A stretch of 64,000 nucleotides of DNA from the NCBI GenBank assembly GCA_016630905.1, contig WBMQ01000003.1, positions 2,108,001 to 2,172,000 of the forward strand, given 5' to 3'. Origin of the DNA: Capillidium heterosporum (lineage: Eukaryota; Entomophthoromycota; Entomophthoromycetes; Entomophthorales; Capillidiaceae). The notes beneath the pieces are model-generated. The model saw only the letters and a program-made list of their open reading frames with translations. It was not told where the DNA came from and ran no database searches. A program made the position numbers and the translations under genes. Positions 22,690 through 34,370 of this stretch are shown in pieces; position 1 is the stretch's first letter, and each line of letters opens with the position of its first letter.

Positions 22690-24180
22690 AAAAGTACACT
22701 ATTGAAAAATTTTGACAAGTCGACAAACTTGGCAGTGAAATCGTTGGGAATTTCCAACTTGACTTTAACATTATGTTTTTAGTTGGTATGTGCTTAAAAA
22801 GTTGCAGTACAGTTAGGTGACATATATTAAATTAATTTACTTTGATATTAAAATATACTTGAGATCTGAGATAATTTCCAATCCGTAGTACCTTACCCAT
22901 ATCTAGCTCAGTAAGACAATTATTACAGGGAAAATTCCAAATCTTATGCTTGGCGTCAAAGTAACCTATATTGCTATAGTTGATGATAAATTCAGTGACA
23001 TTGTTGACCTGCAAAACTTGAAATTGAAAGAAGAGTTGTTGGTGTTGAGAAGGTTTTCCAATCATTGGTAGCTATGTTTGAAATTGAAGGGCATGTTAGT
23101 TACTGCTATCTTATTAAATCTAGAGATGGATGCATTGGTATATAAGAGAAATTTGTCTACTGATCCTTCAGTTGAATTAGATCTGGATGGAATGTTGCCT
23201 TTTTCACATTTGTATTTCAGTTACCTTTAACTCTATTCAATGTTTAGGTGAGAACGTGGACAATGGATTGTTCCTAAGCCTGTTAAAGCTAGCAACTATT
23301 GGAATTTCTAAACTTTCCTGCTGTTTTCTCTACTAAATTCCAAATCGATAAGGAACTTGATTCCAGTGAAACATGGACTTCATTTTGGATAGGGAAGTAG
23401 AACTTGGCATCTTCTCAGCCACCATCAACTAACTTTACAAATCATGAATCGCTAGATATCAACACAACCTTTAGTAGAGCTCTTTTAAATATTTGCTAGT
23501 ATCTTGAATTTCGCTTCAAAGTCCATTGTGTACATGTAGGCAATCTTTATCGCTCTAGCATATTTGAGAAACTCCTCAAGGCTAGCGTGAGCTATCAGAA
23601 TCACCTTGCTGATAAAAGTAAAGGTTAGGCATGCTTTAAAATAAAAATGAACCTTTTCTTTGGATTATGTATGAGCTTTCTTCATACAGATCCAGTTTAG
23701 AAGCTCAGGGCTGTTACTAAGGTAGTGGGATAGTAAGGTATTCCTAACTTTGTTGAAGGCGTAGTTGCAAGTAAAAAACTTTTCCTTAGGAGTGGATGGT
23801 GGTTTTGAATAGGTAGATATAGGACTCTTCTTTTCTCGCTTTCCCTCTACTCTCTTTAAAACATTTTCATTTCTAACTGTAGTAGGTTTTTCTCATCTCT
23901 TCGTTTTCTTATTTGAATACAAAGCTGAATCCTAAATTTTAAACCCACATTAAATTTGTAAACTTACAAAGGTATACACTCTTTTCTCTTTGCTCAAGAC
24001 TTTGATGCGTTTGAGAAGGTAACTTTGGGCCATGCTTGTACCATATCTATCTTTCCTGTAGATATATACCACCTAACTAAAATTTAGTTTAAAATTTAAA
24101 AGAAAATAGTTACGCTGCTTTCCATGTTGAATTTCGGTTTAGCTCTAGTTTGAAACTCGTCCATAATATAGTTGAATTAA
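22690..24180 (-). pseudogene. Decayed repeat gene, copy B (inverted relative to copy A)
   Basis: Reading the minus strand, the same order of segments as in copy A at 6380-8450 is visible: a Lys-rich start (VLSKEKRVYTF near a GTAAGT site), KEKFFTCNYAFNKV, ASLEEFLKYARAIK, then NVTEFIINYSNIGYFDAKHK and MGKVLRIGNYL in the surviving ORF 22832-23065, and NDFTAKFVDLSKFF near 22710. Relative to copy A about 500 bp are missing after 23020. Stops and frame changes interrupt it throughout. Function not recognised; leucine-rich/F-box-like at best. Confidence 0.6.
23020..23805 (-). repeat. Inverted repeat arm B (pairs with 6855-7639)
   Basis: Reverse complement is ~98-99% identical by eye to 6855-7639, with sharp loss of identity at both edges. 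Confidence 0.85.
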
Positions 24181-25829
24181 AAGCCTCTAATCTCCCATAT
24201 ATTCAATTGAGGTGAAGCCTTAAATAATTAAAACATCTATTGCTGACATTTTAAATCTCATCAATATGGTGTCAAATAAAATTAAATTGATAGGTGAACT
24301 TTTCCAATTGCATCTCTTAGCAAAGTCATTTTTCTAATCAAATTAATACTAAACTAAGGTTGAGTTGGGCTGGCACTTTGAAAAGCTTTACTAAAATGAC
24401 AATATCTTTAACTTATACTAAAACTATAATGGATTGTTTATTTGATGCTCACACTTCCAGCTTTGTAAACTTAGCTTGACGAAACGGTTCCAACCTATTT
24501 TATAGTCCTTTTCAAAAATGCATATTCAAAATTCCAAATTAATTGTACTGTTAAATAACCCAATAATTACCTACACTGCAGTTGATGGGATACTTTTGTT
24601 TATCCTTTTGGGATGAAATAGTTCACTTATAATTGGTTGGTTTCGAAGAGAAATCGGTATATTTATATAAAGTGGATTGGCTTGTATCTGTCAAATCTAT
24701 AGGTAGGCTTGTACCAAATAGACACCGTTGAATAAGTCAACAATTTCATCAAATATTTTATAAGCTTTAAGAGTAGCTTGTAAACTGCACCGTGTCCTTA
24801 AACATAAGTTGGCTAATAACATTCATTAAATTTTTGGAATAGAGGGATACTTTACCCAAGTGAATTTGATAGGCATTTAAACCTGCTATGAGGCTTAGCA
24901 TTGCTGAAAATATTGTATTATTGGTACTTTGCTTTATTGTATCGTACCTTTATATATTCTAGACCTTGTGTATTATACTACTAAGGTCTGGCGTTATCCA
25001 GCTAGTCAAAGCTTTGATACAAGTCTCATCAAATCCATTAAGCTTATTCATCTGATAAACTACTCCATCATAACAGTGTAATTCACATCAAGTTTATTCA
25101 GTTGAAATTTTCAGCTTTTTTATAGCGGCATGTCGAAAATTCATCAACCTCAATAGTAATTGAAATACAGGCTTAAAGCCCCTAGTATACACTATTTACT
25201 CCATATATAAAGTTTTATTATAGCTTACCTGCTTTCAAACTTATGTCTATCAAGGCATATAGTACGATCCCGCTTCAAATCTAGATTTTCAAATACATGT
25301 CTTAACCAACAAAGCCTACATACACTTCAAGTACAGTGTTTCGCCATTATTTTTCAATCTCCACTTTGTTCCATCAGGATATGCGTTACTATACAGCTTC
25401 AAACGTAAGTCTTGAGGGAATTACTTCGCTTGTATCAAGTATCTTTCCAAAAACCCTAGGTAATCCTGGTCAATTGGCAAATCTATATAAGCTTTTAGTA
25501 TCTACTCTAATCAAGTAAAGCACAAGTTAACTTTCATAGCATCGATAGGAGGGCAGTTGCTATGAACATGATGGTGGAGACTTTTAAATAGATTTAACTT
25601 TGATGAGCTTTTAACGCTATGCATATACCACGTAGTTCCAGCCTCATAAAAATAGCTTCTATAAGTGCATGGCATAAAAATATATCTACACCAAAGTTTA
25701 AAATCCTACTAGCATTGTACTCAAATGATCATAGCAAAATATTAGCATATAAATAACCAGATAGTAAAGAGTTGGATGCAATAACAAAGCATCCAATTCA
25801 GTTTTTTAATATTAAAAACCCTATTCAAC
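24181..25829. other. Intergenic, AT-rich; no gene seen
   Basis: No coding signal; only the TATA element of tyrosinase D near its 3' end. Confidence 0.5.
25748..25755 (+). promoter_or_regulatory. TATA box, tyrosinase D
   Basis: TATAAATA, 82 bp before the ATG at 25830. Confidence 0.5.
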
Positions 25830-27047
25830 ATGTACTTGCAAATCCTATTCCCCCTCCTCTACTTACTAGCTGTCCAAAGTCAATGTACGACCCCAGCAAT
25901 CCGCAAGGAGATCCGCGAGCTGACCGATGCTGAATTCGATGCCTATGTTAATGCTCATATCAAGTTGAACACCAGACCCGATGTTGGCATTCCTAGTAAA
26001 ATCGAAAACTTGACTAGCATCCACTACGACGGTGGTATGCAGTATAAGAAGATTCACACTACGCCAGCATTTTTAGCTTGGCACCGCAAGTTCATCAAGG
26101 AATATGAATTAGCTCTACAAGCCATTGACCCCACAATCAACTTACCATACTGGGATTGGACCCAAGAGGCAGATTACCCCCACGAAAGCCCTGTGCTGAC
26201 ACCACTGTACATGGGTGGTAACGGTAACCGCAATATGAATAATATCCTAGACAACGGCCCTTTCAATTTCACTACTTTGATGTACTCAGAAAACCATACT
26301 TTAAGTCGAAACTACGACAAAGGTGACGAGTTAGGTACTTTTGCCACTAGGTCAGACATGGCAGCCATCTTAAATTATGACACCTTTTCCAAATTTTCAT
26401 TTTTTTTGGAAATAGTACATGGGGCACCACATACGCGAATTGGTAACAGCGAAGATTTTGGAAATCATAAATCTCCAAATGACCCCCTCTTCTTTTTACA
26501 TCACGCCTTTATCGATATGATGTGGGCCAAGTGGCAAGCCAAATTCCCTGATGTGCAATATGAAGGTACAAAGTATAGGATGAACGTTACTGACAGTGAT
26601 AGGATATTCCATTACAATGACACCATTAGTTCGACCTTTGATTTTAAAAGTGGGTACTACTGCTACGACTATCCGGAATATCCAAGAAATTTAACGCCAA
26701 ATCGGTCGAGTAAGAGTTATAGCGATGGTAATAATTTAGTTACTCGATCAGACGTAAAGGTTGGTGCAAATGCTTTGAACTTGGATGTCATGTCCAAGTA
26801 TGCTAAAGGCTTAAACTACGAGGAAGCCATCAATAAGTTGACCAAGTTGGAGCGCAAACTTGGACATCGAATGCCTAAAGGTAGCCAAGCTACCTACGTC
26901 CAATTCGATCCACTTCCTGATAGCTGGATTCGAATGAATAGGATGGATGTAAATGAAGTTCGAAGTGCGGAATCCAAGATAAATACGCTGAGGGGATTGA
27001 AAGCCAAGTTCAAGTTGGTACCGGAATCTGTTATTAATTCATTGTAA
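25830..27047 (+). CDS. Secreted tyrosinase D (type-3 copper)
   Basis: Intronless, 405 aa, complete. Signal peptide MYLQILFPLLYLLAVQSQ. CuA ligands: H65 (SIHY), H76 (KIHTTP), H85 (AWHRKF). CuB ligands: H197 and H201 (VHGAPHTRIGN), H224 (FFLHHAF). YWDWTQE and PVLTPLYMGGNGN blocks are intact. The C-terminal extension diverges more than the core but ends in the same SAESKINTLRGLKAKF helix as the other copies. Several N-x-S/T sites (ENLT, NVTDSD, NLTPNRSS) suggest glycosylation in the secretory path. Same strand and orientation as tyrosinases C and E, with ~3.7 kb then ~1.8 kb spacers. Likely an extracellular phenol oxidase. Confidence 0.94.
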   Translation: MYLQILFPLLYLLAVQSQCTTPAIRKEIRELTDAEFDAYVNAHIKLNTRPDVGIPSKIENLTSIHYDGGMQYKKIHTTPAFLAWHRKFIKEYELALQAIDPTINLPYWDWTQEADYPHESPVLTPLYMGGNGNRNMNNILDNGPFNFTTLMYSENHTLSRNYDKGDELGTFATRSDMAAILNYDTFSKFSFFLEIVHGAPHTRIGNSEDFGNHKSPNDPLFFLHHAFIDMMWAKWQAKFPDVQYEGTKYRMNVTDSDRIFHYNDTISSTFDFKSGYYCYDYPEYPRNLTPNRSSKSYSDGNNLVTRSDVKVGANALNLDVMSKYAKGLNYEEAINKLTKLERKLGHRMPKGSQATYVQFDPLPDSWIRMNRMDVNEVRSAESKINTLRGLKAKFKLVPESVINSL

Positions 27048-28832
27048 TAAATGGTTATCCAAGCTTATACATTGTTGTTTGTTTTAGCCTTTTATACACT
27101 AAGTGTAAGTATAGTACTGTTCAAAGAGATATTGTTGGCCATCATCTCCCATTTACTAAAATTATAAGTAAACGAAAATGAGTTACTTTATAAATTTGTA
27201 TAAATCTATTTTCATCCAACAAAAGTGAACAAATCTATCGAATTCATCGACTTTACTAAACTTTTGCTAAATATGGCCTACAATTTGAGTATGTGATTAC
27301 ATCAATAATTAACTTACATTTTATATTGCACATTTTAATCACCATTGGCTATTAATATTAGTTTAAAAAGATTTGATATACAAGTTTAATATATTAAATA
27401 TAGGTAATGAGTAACAGTAATTTGGATAGCTTTATTGATGGATCAAATGGTATAACCTTTGACTCCAAGCTTTTTATGATAGTTAACTTGATGCAATGAC
27501 TGGAATTTGGAAGTTAAATAGATCTGTACAATTTATAACTCGGATGCAGATATAGGGCTTTGATAATTTTTTACAAGGTAGGATTAGATAACTTAAGGAA
27601 TGGGATTTGATGTAGGTTAGTAATAGCTTGCAGCCTATCTTACGACAAGGAATTGGAGATGATCTAGTAATTTCTATGTAGTAAAATGATACATTGTGAC
27701 CATTGAAACACGTATGCTTAGCATCCGGACTTCTATAAACGATAGGTCCGCATCAGTATTTTACCAAGAATTCCTAGCTACAGACGTCCAGTATGGGTCT
27801 TCACTTTTATGGAAATTATTTTTTCAAAATGGCGAAATTATATAGCTAGCTCTGTGACACTTTTAATTTATGCGACAAAGTGGCTCGTCAATTTGTTACA
27901 AATGGATGCTGTAAGCTGTTCTGAATTAGTAGGTTGATGAAAGTTACTTTTATAAATTTAGTTGTTAATTTCTTGCCCATAAATCACTATTAAATTCGAA
28001 TAATCGAACCAGTTCTTTTGGCATATTTGGTAGAGTGTTTAAAAAGTATATATCTATTTACAATTAAATAATCTAAAAAGGCATCCCATTATCGATCAAA
28101 GTACTAAACAACTTGGAAACGACAACTAGAATCTTAAACTTGTTCTCCAAGATGTCTCATTCGATTAAAATGATGAACTTTAGAAGTGAGAAAGTTTGAA
28201 CAAATGCTATATCTAACAAAGGAATAGGTACCACTCGTCAAATTTTTACCATATAATTTTGAAGGTGAGGTATACTCGATAAATAATGATTTCCTACTCG
28301 AAATTTCGTCGGATAGGTGGTGGTAATTAATAGCATTGAGGACTGTCCGATAATCCACCTATAAATAAATTTTGAAAAGGCCTAGATGCTGTAAATAATG
28401 TAATTATAATATTGCCTTATTAGATTTTAGTGAGGCACTTTAATTATGGTAAATATTTTTTCAAAAAGGCAGAATTGATAGGCAATAATTGCATTGAAAC
28501 TGAATGCCGAACTGTTCAGAGATTTTAGGTGAATCTGTACTATCAAGCTCATAAAAGTTTGCCCATATTTTTGAAACGTAATAGATCCAACTTTATTTTG
28601 ATCCACCGCCTCTACCTAAGCCTTTAGTTGGTAAAACTTAGCAAAAACTTTTTGTTCAATACTTGAACTTTATTCCAAACAGCTGCATCACATACACTAA
28701 TTTCTAACAGATACTTAAGCCTTACAATATGTACCGTAAGCAAGTAGAACCTGCAGTCCAATGCAATTCGAACAGGTGCATATTGGGCCCTATATAACAA
28801 ACCCTACCTTCACTAAAAAATTATAACCCAAG
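27048..28832. other. Intergenic, AT-rich; no gene seen
   Basis: 1.8 kb with no recognisable coding region; TATA box of tyrosinase E at its end. Confidence 0.5.
28791..28798 (+). promoter_or_regulatory. TATA box, tyrosinase E
   Basis: TATATAAC, 42 bp before the ATG at 28833. Confidence 0.45.
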
Positions 28833-30028
28833 ATGAAGCTCAATTTACCTTTAGTAATCTTCGCTCTAGTTAACTTAGTCGATAGTTGTACCAAAACCTT
28901 CGTGCGTAAGGAGATCCGTGATCTCACAACAGCCGAACTGGATCGCTACATAAAGGCAGTCAAAAGCACCCACATCGGTCAAGATACTAGATACTGGACC
29001 ACAATGGAGAATTTTACCCGACAACACAACAACGCTTACAAGGATAACGATCCCATCCACAACACCCCTCAGTTCCTCATCTGGCACCGCCGATTCCTAC
29101 GTGATTACGAGCAAGAGCTACAAAAGTATGATTCTCGAGTAAGTTTACCTTATTGGGATTGGACTTTAGATGCTGAAAAGCCCCATCTCAGCAAAGTACT
29201 ATCGAATTTATATATGGGTGGGAATGGGGATAGGAAGGATAACGATATTGTCAAAGATGGACCTTTCAAAAGTATGCGTATCGACTATCCTAAACGGCAT
29301 TATCTGTCTAGGAGCTACGACCAGGGCACCGCTATAAGCTCATTCGCCACTTTGAATGAAGTTAAGGCTATTATGAATAATAAAAAGTATTCAGAGTTTG
29401 CTAAAGAGCTGGAGGAAGTACACGGTGACCCTCACGTCTTCATCGGTGGCGATTACGATATGGGTCAGATGACTTCCCCAAGTGACCCGCTATTCTATCT
29501 ACACCATTCATTTATTGAGCTCGTGTTCGCCAAGTGGCAAGATGAGAACCCCGACGTCAAATATGATGGTGATGCCTACGGGCTACCCCGATGCCACAGA
29601 AGATGACGATCTATATGGTTACTACGGTGGCATCTATAATGCTTGGGTCGTAGGTAACAGATCCGAAAACTCGAGGATACTGTTACAGTTATTCAGCGTG
29701 GCCCAAAGAAAGCAGCCCTACTGCAAGAACATTAACCATCAACCCATTGCAGCAAAGTTTAGTTGGCTTGACTTTAGACCAAAGTGTTCAAAAGTTGGAA
29801 TCATTCCAAACCAAATTCAAAGCTTTGAATTCCACCAGTACCAACGGCAGAACTAACAAGTTCATCTTTACCAATGAGCATCTACCCAATGTAACCCACA
29901 AGCCGGAACAGTGGATAGTTAAGCATGGGTTTGACTTGAAGTTCATCCGAGCTCAGGAAACCAAACGCAACAAGCTGCGTAATCTCATCAATAACTTACC
30001 TATCAACTTACCTATTCTAGTAAAATAA
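28833..30028 (+). pseudogene. Tyrosinase E, intact copper core but two frameshifts in the C-terminal extension
   Basis: Codons 1-250 (28833 to ~29580) are open and complete: signal peptide MKLNLPLVIFALVNLVDS, CuA ligands H65 (RQHN), H76 (PIHNTP), H85 (WHRRF), CuB ligands H197 and H201 (VHGDPHVFIGG), H224 (FYLHHSF). At the GGG of 29580-29582 homology moves to the +1 frame (YPDATEDDDLYGYY), and near 29671-29677 to the next frame (GYCYSYSAWP, matching DYCYTYPAYP of tyrosinase C), continuing to the stop at 30026-30028. Each step equals one extra base. The uninterrupted first frame stops after residue 257, which would leave the copper domain without its C-terminal extension. It may be a young pseudogene, a truncated enzyme, or a gene with two assembly errors. 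TATA box present. Confidence 0.8.
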
Positions 30029-33000
30029 TATTTGGTTCTTTTCAATATGCATAACTTGAATTTCAGATAGCTATGCTTGCATTTTATTAATTTATTAAAG
30101 TATATCTGATAGATGCTGTTGTATATAGAGGTACTTTTAAAGATTATGGCAACTGGCTTTGTATTAAAAGCAGTTCTATTGAATTAATTTTATTTGATTA
30201 AATTTGGTTAGGAGTTGAATTTTTGTGATGTAGGTATAGTTTTTATAGGTAAACGTAGATACAAATTTGCTACTTTATAATGTAAATATAGTTGGAAAGT
30301 TTATCTCGCCTATCAAGAGTCAAGATTTGAGATTGGTGGCACATTTTATTGGTTTCAGATACCTATCTAGTATGATCAGATCTACTTGACGCTAGGAATT
30401 GAAGGTTTGGAAATTTAGACAGATGTGCTTTTTGGCTGGATATAGAGGTGAAAAGTGGATTTTAAATGGGATGTAGTAAAAGTATAAAGTTTAGTAGATA
30501 TAAGAGTTGAATTTAGTGCCTACATCGTCGTATATAGGTTAAGTGGAAGATATAGCTTCTTTACATCACCGCAAGCTTGGGCTTCCAATAGTTGATGTTA
30601 GGGACCATCGTAATGGCCAGCATGCAAATGTGTAGTATTGTACTTTGAGATAGAAGTCGGGTGAATTTTTGACTTTTAAATACGCTTAGATATGCATAGC
30701 TGTTTAGATAGCTTCTGTTGATATACACTTTGTCATTTGCAACCTTTCAAAACTTGATCTCGTAGGAACTTCAAATTTAATCCTCCAACTGGACCTAAGA
30801 TGGAATCCTAGGTTCAAGCTAATGCTACCACTAAAGAACTGAGCTTTAACTTATATTCTAGAGGAATTTACTCTTTTCCAAGTACTATAAACTTAAACGA
30901 CAGAATTCAGTAAAAAATTGATAAGTTTTACAAAATTTTGATAGAACAATAGTTAAAACTTGGATACGAAGTGCCACAAAACTGTAAAAGCTATTCAACA
31001 AGCACTATAGAGGTGTGTTATCTACATAGCATTACAGCAGTATGGACTTGAGGACAGGTCTAATTTCAGCTTTACTAGAGTTTATTGGTTTTATTCATGG
31101 AACTGAGTTGGATTTAAGGCATATCTGGCCATTGGCCCAGAATCTTACAGTTTTCGAGTGAATTTTGAGGCTGGTGATGTACTACTCTTCTAGCTTTGAA
31201 AACTATTGGGAGATTTTGGATTACTTTTCGAGCTTGAGATGGCTGGTGGATGTGGGGAATTATCCTTTTGGCTTGGGAAAGCTGACGACTGGTCAATTTT
31301 TCAAGGGTGGATATGTATTATTCTGCAGGCTTGAAACGGCAATCGGAGCCGCATTAATTTTACTATCCAGACATTTGCTGGGTTTTTTGCCTCAAATGAG
31401 TCCTGGATCTTGGGTAGTCCGCTGGTGTGGAGATGGAATTTGATTGAACGTGTGTTTGTTTTTAACGTTCTTACATTTCTAATGATTGTATTCGCCGAAT
31501 TACTTTCTGTTATGGAGGCTGGTACTGACCAGAACACTGTCAGCATTAAGCCTGAGCATACTTTTGGGAAAATTACCTATGAACATGTTTGGGAAAACTG
31601 CTAAAGCATTGAGCTGCTCCCTGTGGTTTTTGATGTCGTTGGTACAGGATTCCTGGAGATAGCCAAAGCACTTTGTCCTATCCTGATTTTTTCATAAGAG
31701 TTAAAATTTGGACTTGGTTTGGTATACGGCTGGCAATTAAGCTTTGAGGTTTATATTAAACATTTAGTTTTGGCCCGATTGAAGCTTTGTCAGTGCCTAG
31801 ACTTGCTGCTTGTAGCATTATATAATAGATATTGGTTCAGAAGTGAGAGAGGTGGAAACTGCTGGTAAACGCTAAGGAAGTATTAAACATTGTTGCCACA
31901 TTTAAATTCATTTCGACTTTGCTATTTTGGATTTGGATCTGCCTTTCTTATATACTTCTTGTCATCCATTTAAACACAAACTTTTCAAGTAGTTTAGTTT
32001 AGCTCCAGGATTTGATTCAGACTTAAATTTACTTGGGCAAGATTTTTTAATTATTTTCTTAGCTGGTTTACGGTTTGGTGTACACTAGCCAGTTCAGAAA
32101 AACCTTTTACCTATTTTAAAACTGACTTGCAGAACATTACTTAGTTCTGTTGAACTTAATCCTCTTTCTTATAATAAGTTTATATTTTATATTATAATGT
32201 TTAGATAAATTCTCATTGCTCAATATGCTATGGACTGAACAGGAAAGCTCAGTAACTAGTGCGAAGGATTTTAGAACATATGTGACAACACTATTAAAGT
32301 AGATTTTTGGTAGCCAAGCCACGTTGCACAGAAGCTAAATTTGAAAATTCAAATGAATATATTGCAAACTAATATATTAGTATATTCTATAAAAATATTT
32401 AATACGACTTCAGATCAACAGATTGGATTTAAACTATTTTGAGATGAAGTAAAATAAAAGAAATACCTGAAACTAAGCGATGAAAGTTGCTGACGACAGA
32501 AGTAGGAAAACTGAAGATAAAGCTTGTAGTTTGCAAAGACTTCAAGACTGCAGAGAATACATTTCTGTATCTAAACACAGGGGTATAAAAGTGGATTTCA
32601 GTCGGAATTTTAATAGTGTTATCGAATTTTATACATATCTAACTTGGTTTTCAAACTCAAATTATTTTATATATGCTTTATGAAAATATATATTCCAATG
32701 TTTCTGTAGACTTAGGCTTCAAATTTAATGGCAGAGGATACTCGTAATGTTCATCCGATAAAATCAACTATTATGCTACTTTGAAATGGCAAGGGTATGA
32801 CCCCCAACATCCGATCTATGAAACTTACCTACTTACTAAAAGTATCAATCACACTTTTGGAAGATTTAGGACAACGGTATATATACAGCATCCTTGAGTG
32901 TGCACTAAATCCTTGGAGATAGCGATGCTCTCAAGATGCTGAAAAATAAGCAGAATCAATTCCTAAATTCAAGCTAACATAAACTATAGATTTAAGCGAA

Positions 33001-33747
33001 ACTAATTCGCAGATTTATACCAATAGTATAGAGATACAAACAAAGCTTCAAGTTATATGACCTACTGGATGGAAAATGTAGATGCATACAAACAAATTTA
33101 GTAGGATATATTTTACAGATCAAGTATACCATTCAAGTCTTTCTTTATAAAAGGCTTCTCATTAGTATATGAATGTATATAGAATATACTGGTAGGAGTC
33201 TATGCTTTGAAAATTCAAACGTATAGTGGAACTAAATCCATTACCTTGAAACATATGCTGTAGCTATCTATTAACTTGGCAGATATACTAATATTTTGAA
33301 TTAAATCCGGTACCCAACTTCTAATCGAGTAGAGGTAATGGGTAGGGTAAGGTGATATGGTATTAGCCATAATAGAATATATTTAGGGATGTTGATGAAC
33401 TTTACGATAGAGCTTCAAGGACATAGACCCATATTTTTAATGCAGTAGTCGATAATGGGATATATGTGTATGAACTAAACTAAATTAATTGAAGTTAGAA
33501 ACTCACAACTCTAAATAAGCACACCGTAACTCTAAAATTTTGATGTTGATCTTTTCAACCCTAGGTTTTTTATGCTGATGTTAGAACGATGGATTGTAGG
33601 TTAGAATTGAATTATACTACTAGATAAACTTGGAGTTACAACCAAAAATATAAATATTAAATTCATTTTAGTATCAAATTCAAAATATCATATCTCAATA
33701 TATATAAGGTAGCTTATATAAATGAATGGTAAGTTCATATTAAAAGA
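30029..33747. other. Long AT-rich intergenic region
   Basis: No gene supported. An island at about 31110-31600 is GC-richer and open on both strands over ~80-90 codons, which suggests former coding sequence, but I recognise no family in either strand. Confidence 0.45.
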
Positions 33748-34370
33748 ATGTTCAGAATTAAGAGACTCTTATCCGTGTTATTTCTCTTTGTAAATCTACC
33801 TACCGCCTATACCTCTCAACCAGGTATCAATGATCCCACACTATCACTCTTAAGCTCAGCTACAAATCAGCTGCTAAGGAATTAAAGTCTAATGTCTATT
33901 TGAAAAGTACCATTATCCTTCAAAGTATTATATTTGGAAATACCAGCCTCATCAAAACTCTGTGGAAGTGAAGTAATGAATCATTAACTTTTAGAAACCC
34001 GATAATCCTAAAATATACATCTCATGTAACAAAGATGACTTTTTCAATACCATTAGGGCTCACCTGAAAGCTACCACGTTTAGGAGGTTACTTACCCCCA
34101 TTCTATGTAGCTCCAATCCGTATTCAAAGTTCAGTATGTGAAAGTTTGCTGAGTCAGTCGGCAGCTACACCTACCTCTAGTTTACCAATTGCAGATATGG
34201 AAATTGCGTTTTCACAAAAATTTTCTTTGAGCCCACTTTATAGCCATTATCAGATTCAAATATCAGTTCTAGATACAGTTAAAGTACAGGATGTAGCCAA
34301 AACCCTAGCTGCAGTTTTAGATGCAGTCAAAGTCCCTTACTCTAATCCAACTGAAAGTCCTACCTAATAA
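33748..34370 (+). pseudogene. Possible remnant of a small secreted-protein gene
   Basis: ATG at 33748 opens a convincing signal peptide (MFRIKRLLSVLFLFVNLPTA, then YTSQPG), and the frame stops after 45 codons. Downstream, ~33990-34140 reads as a protein-like segment with two cysteines (YISCNKDDFFNTIRAHLKAT, later LLTPILCSSNPYSKFS) before a TGA; 34146-34367 is open in another frame. TATATAA elements precede the ATG. Either a multi-intron secreted protein whose splice sites I cannot fix, or a decayed gene. Family not recognised. Confidence 0.3.

Noticed and set aside
29548-29612. A 31-bp GTGATG...CACAG intron to explain the first frame break of tyrosinase E
   Set aside because: The putative intron is alignable coding sequence in the paralogues and has a poor donor; a one-base insertion is simpler, and the second break would remain.
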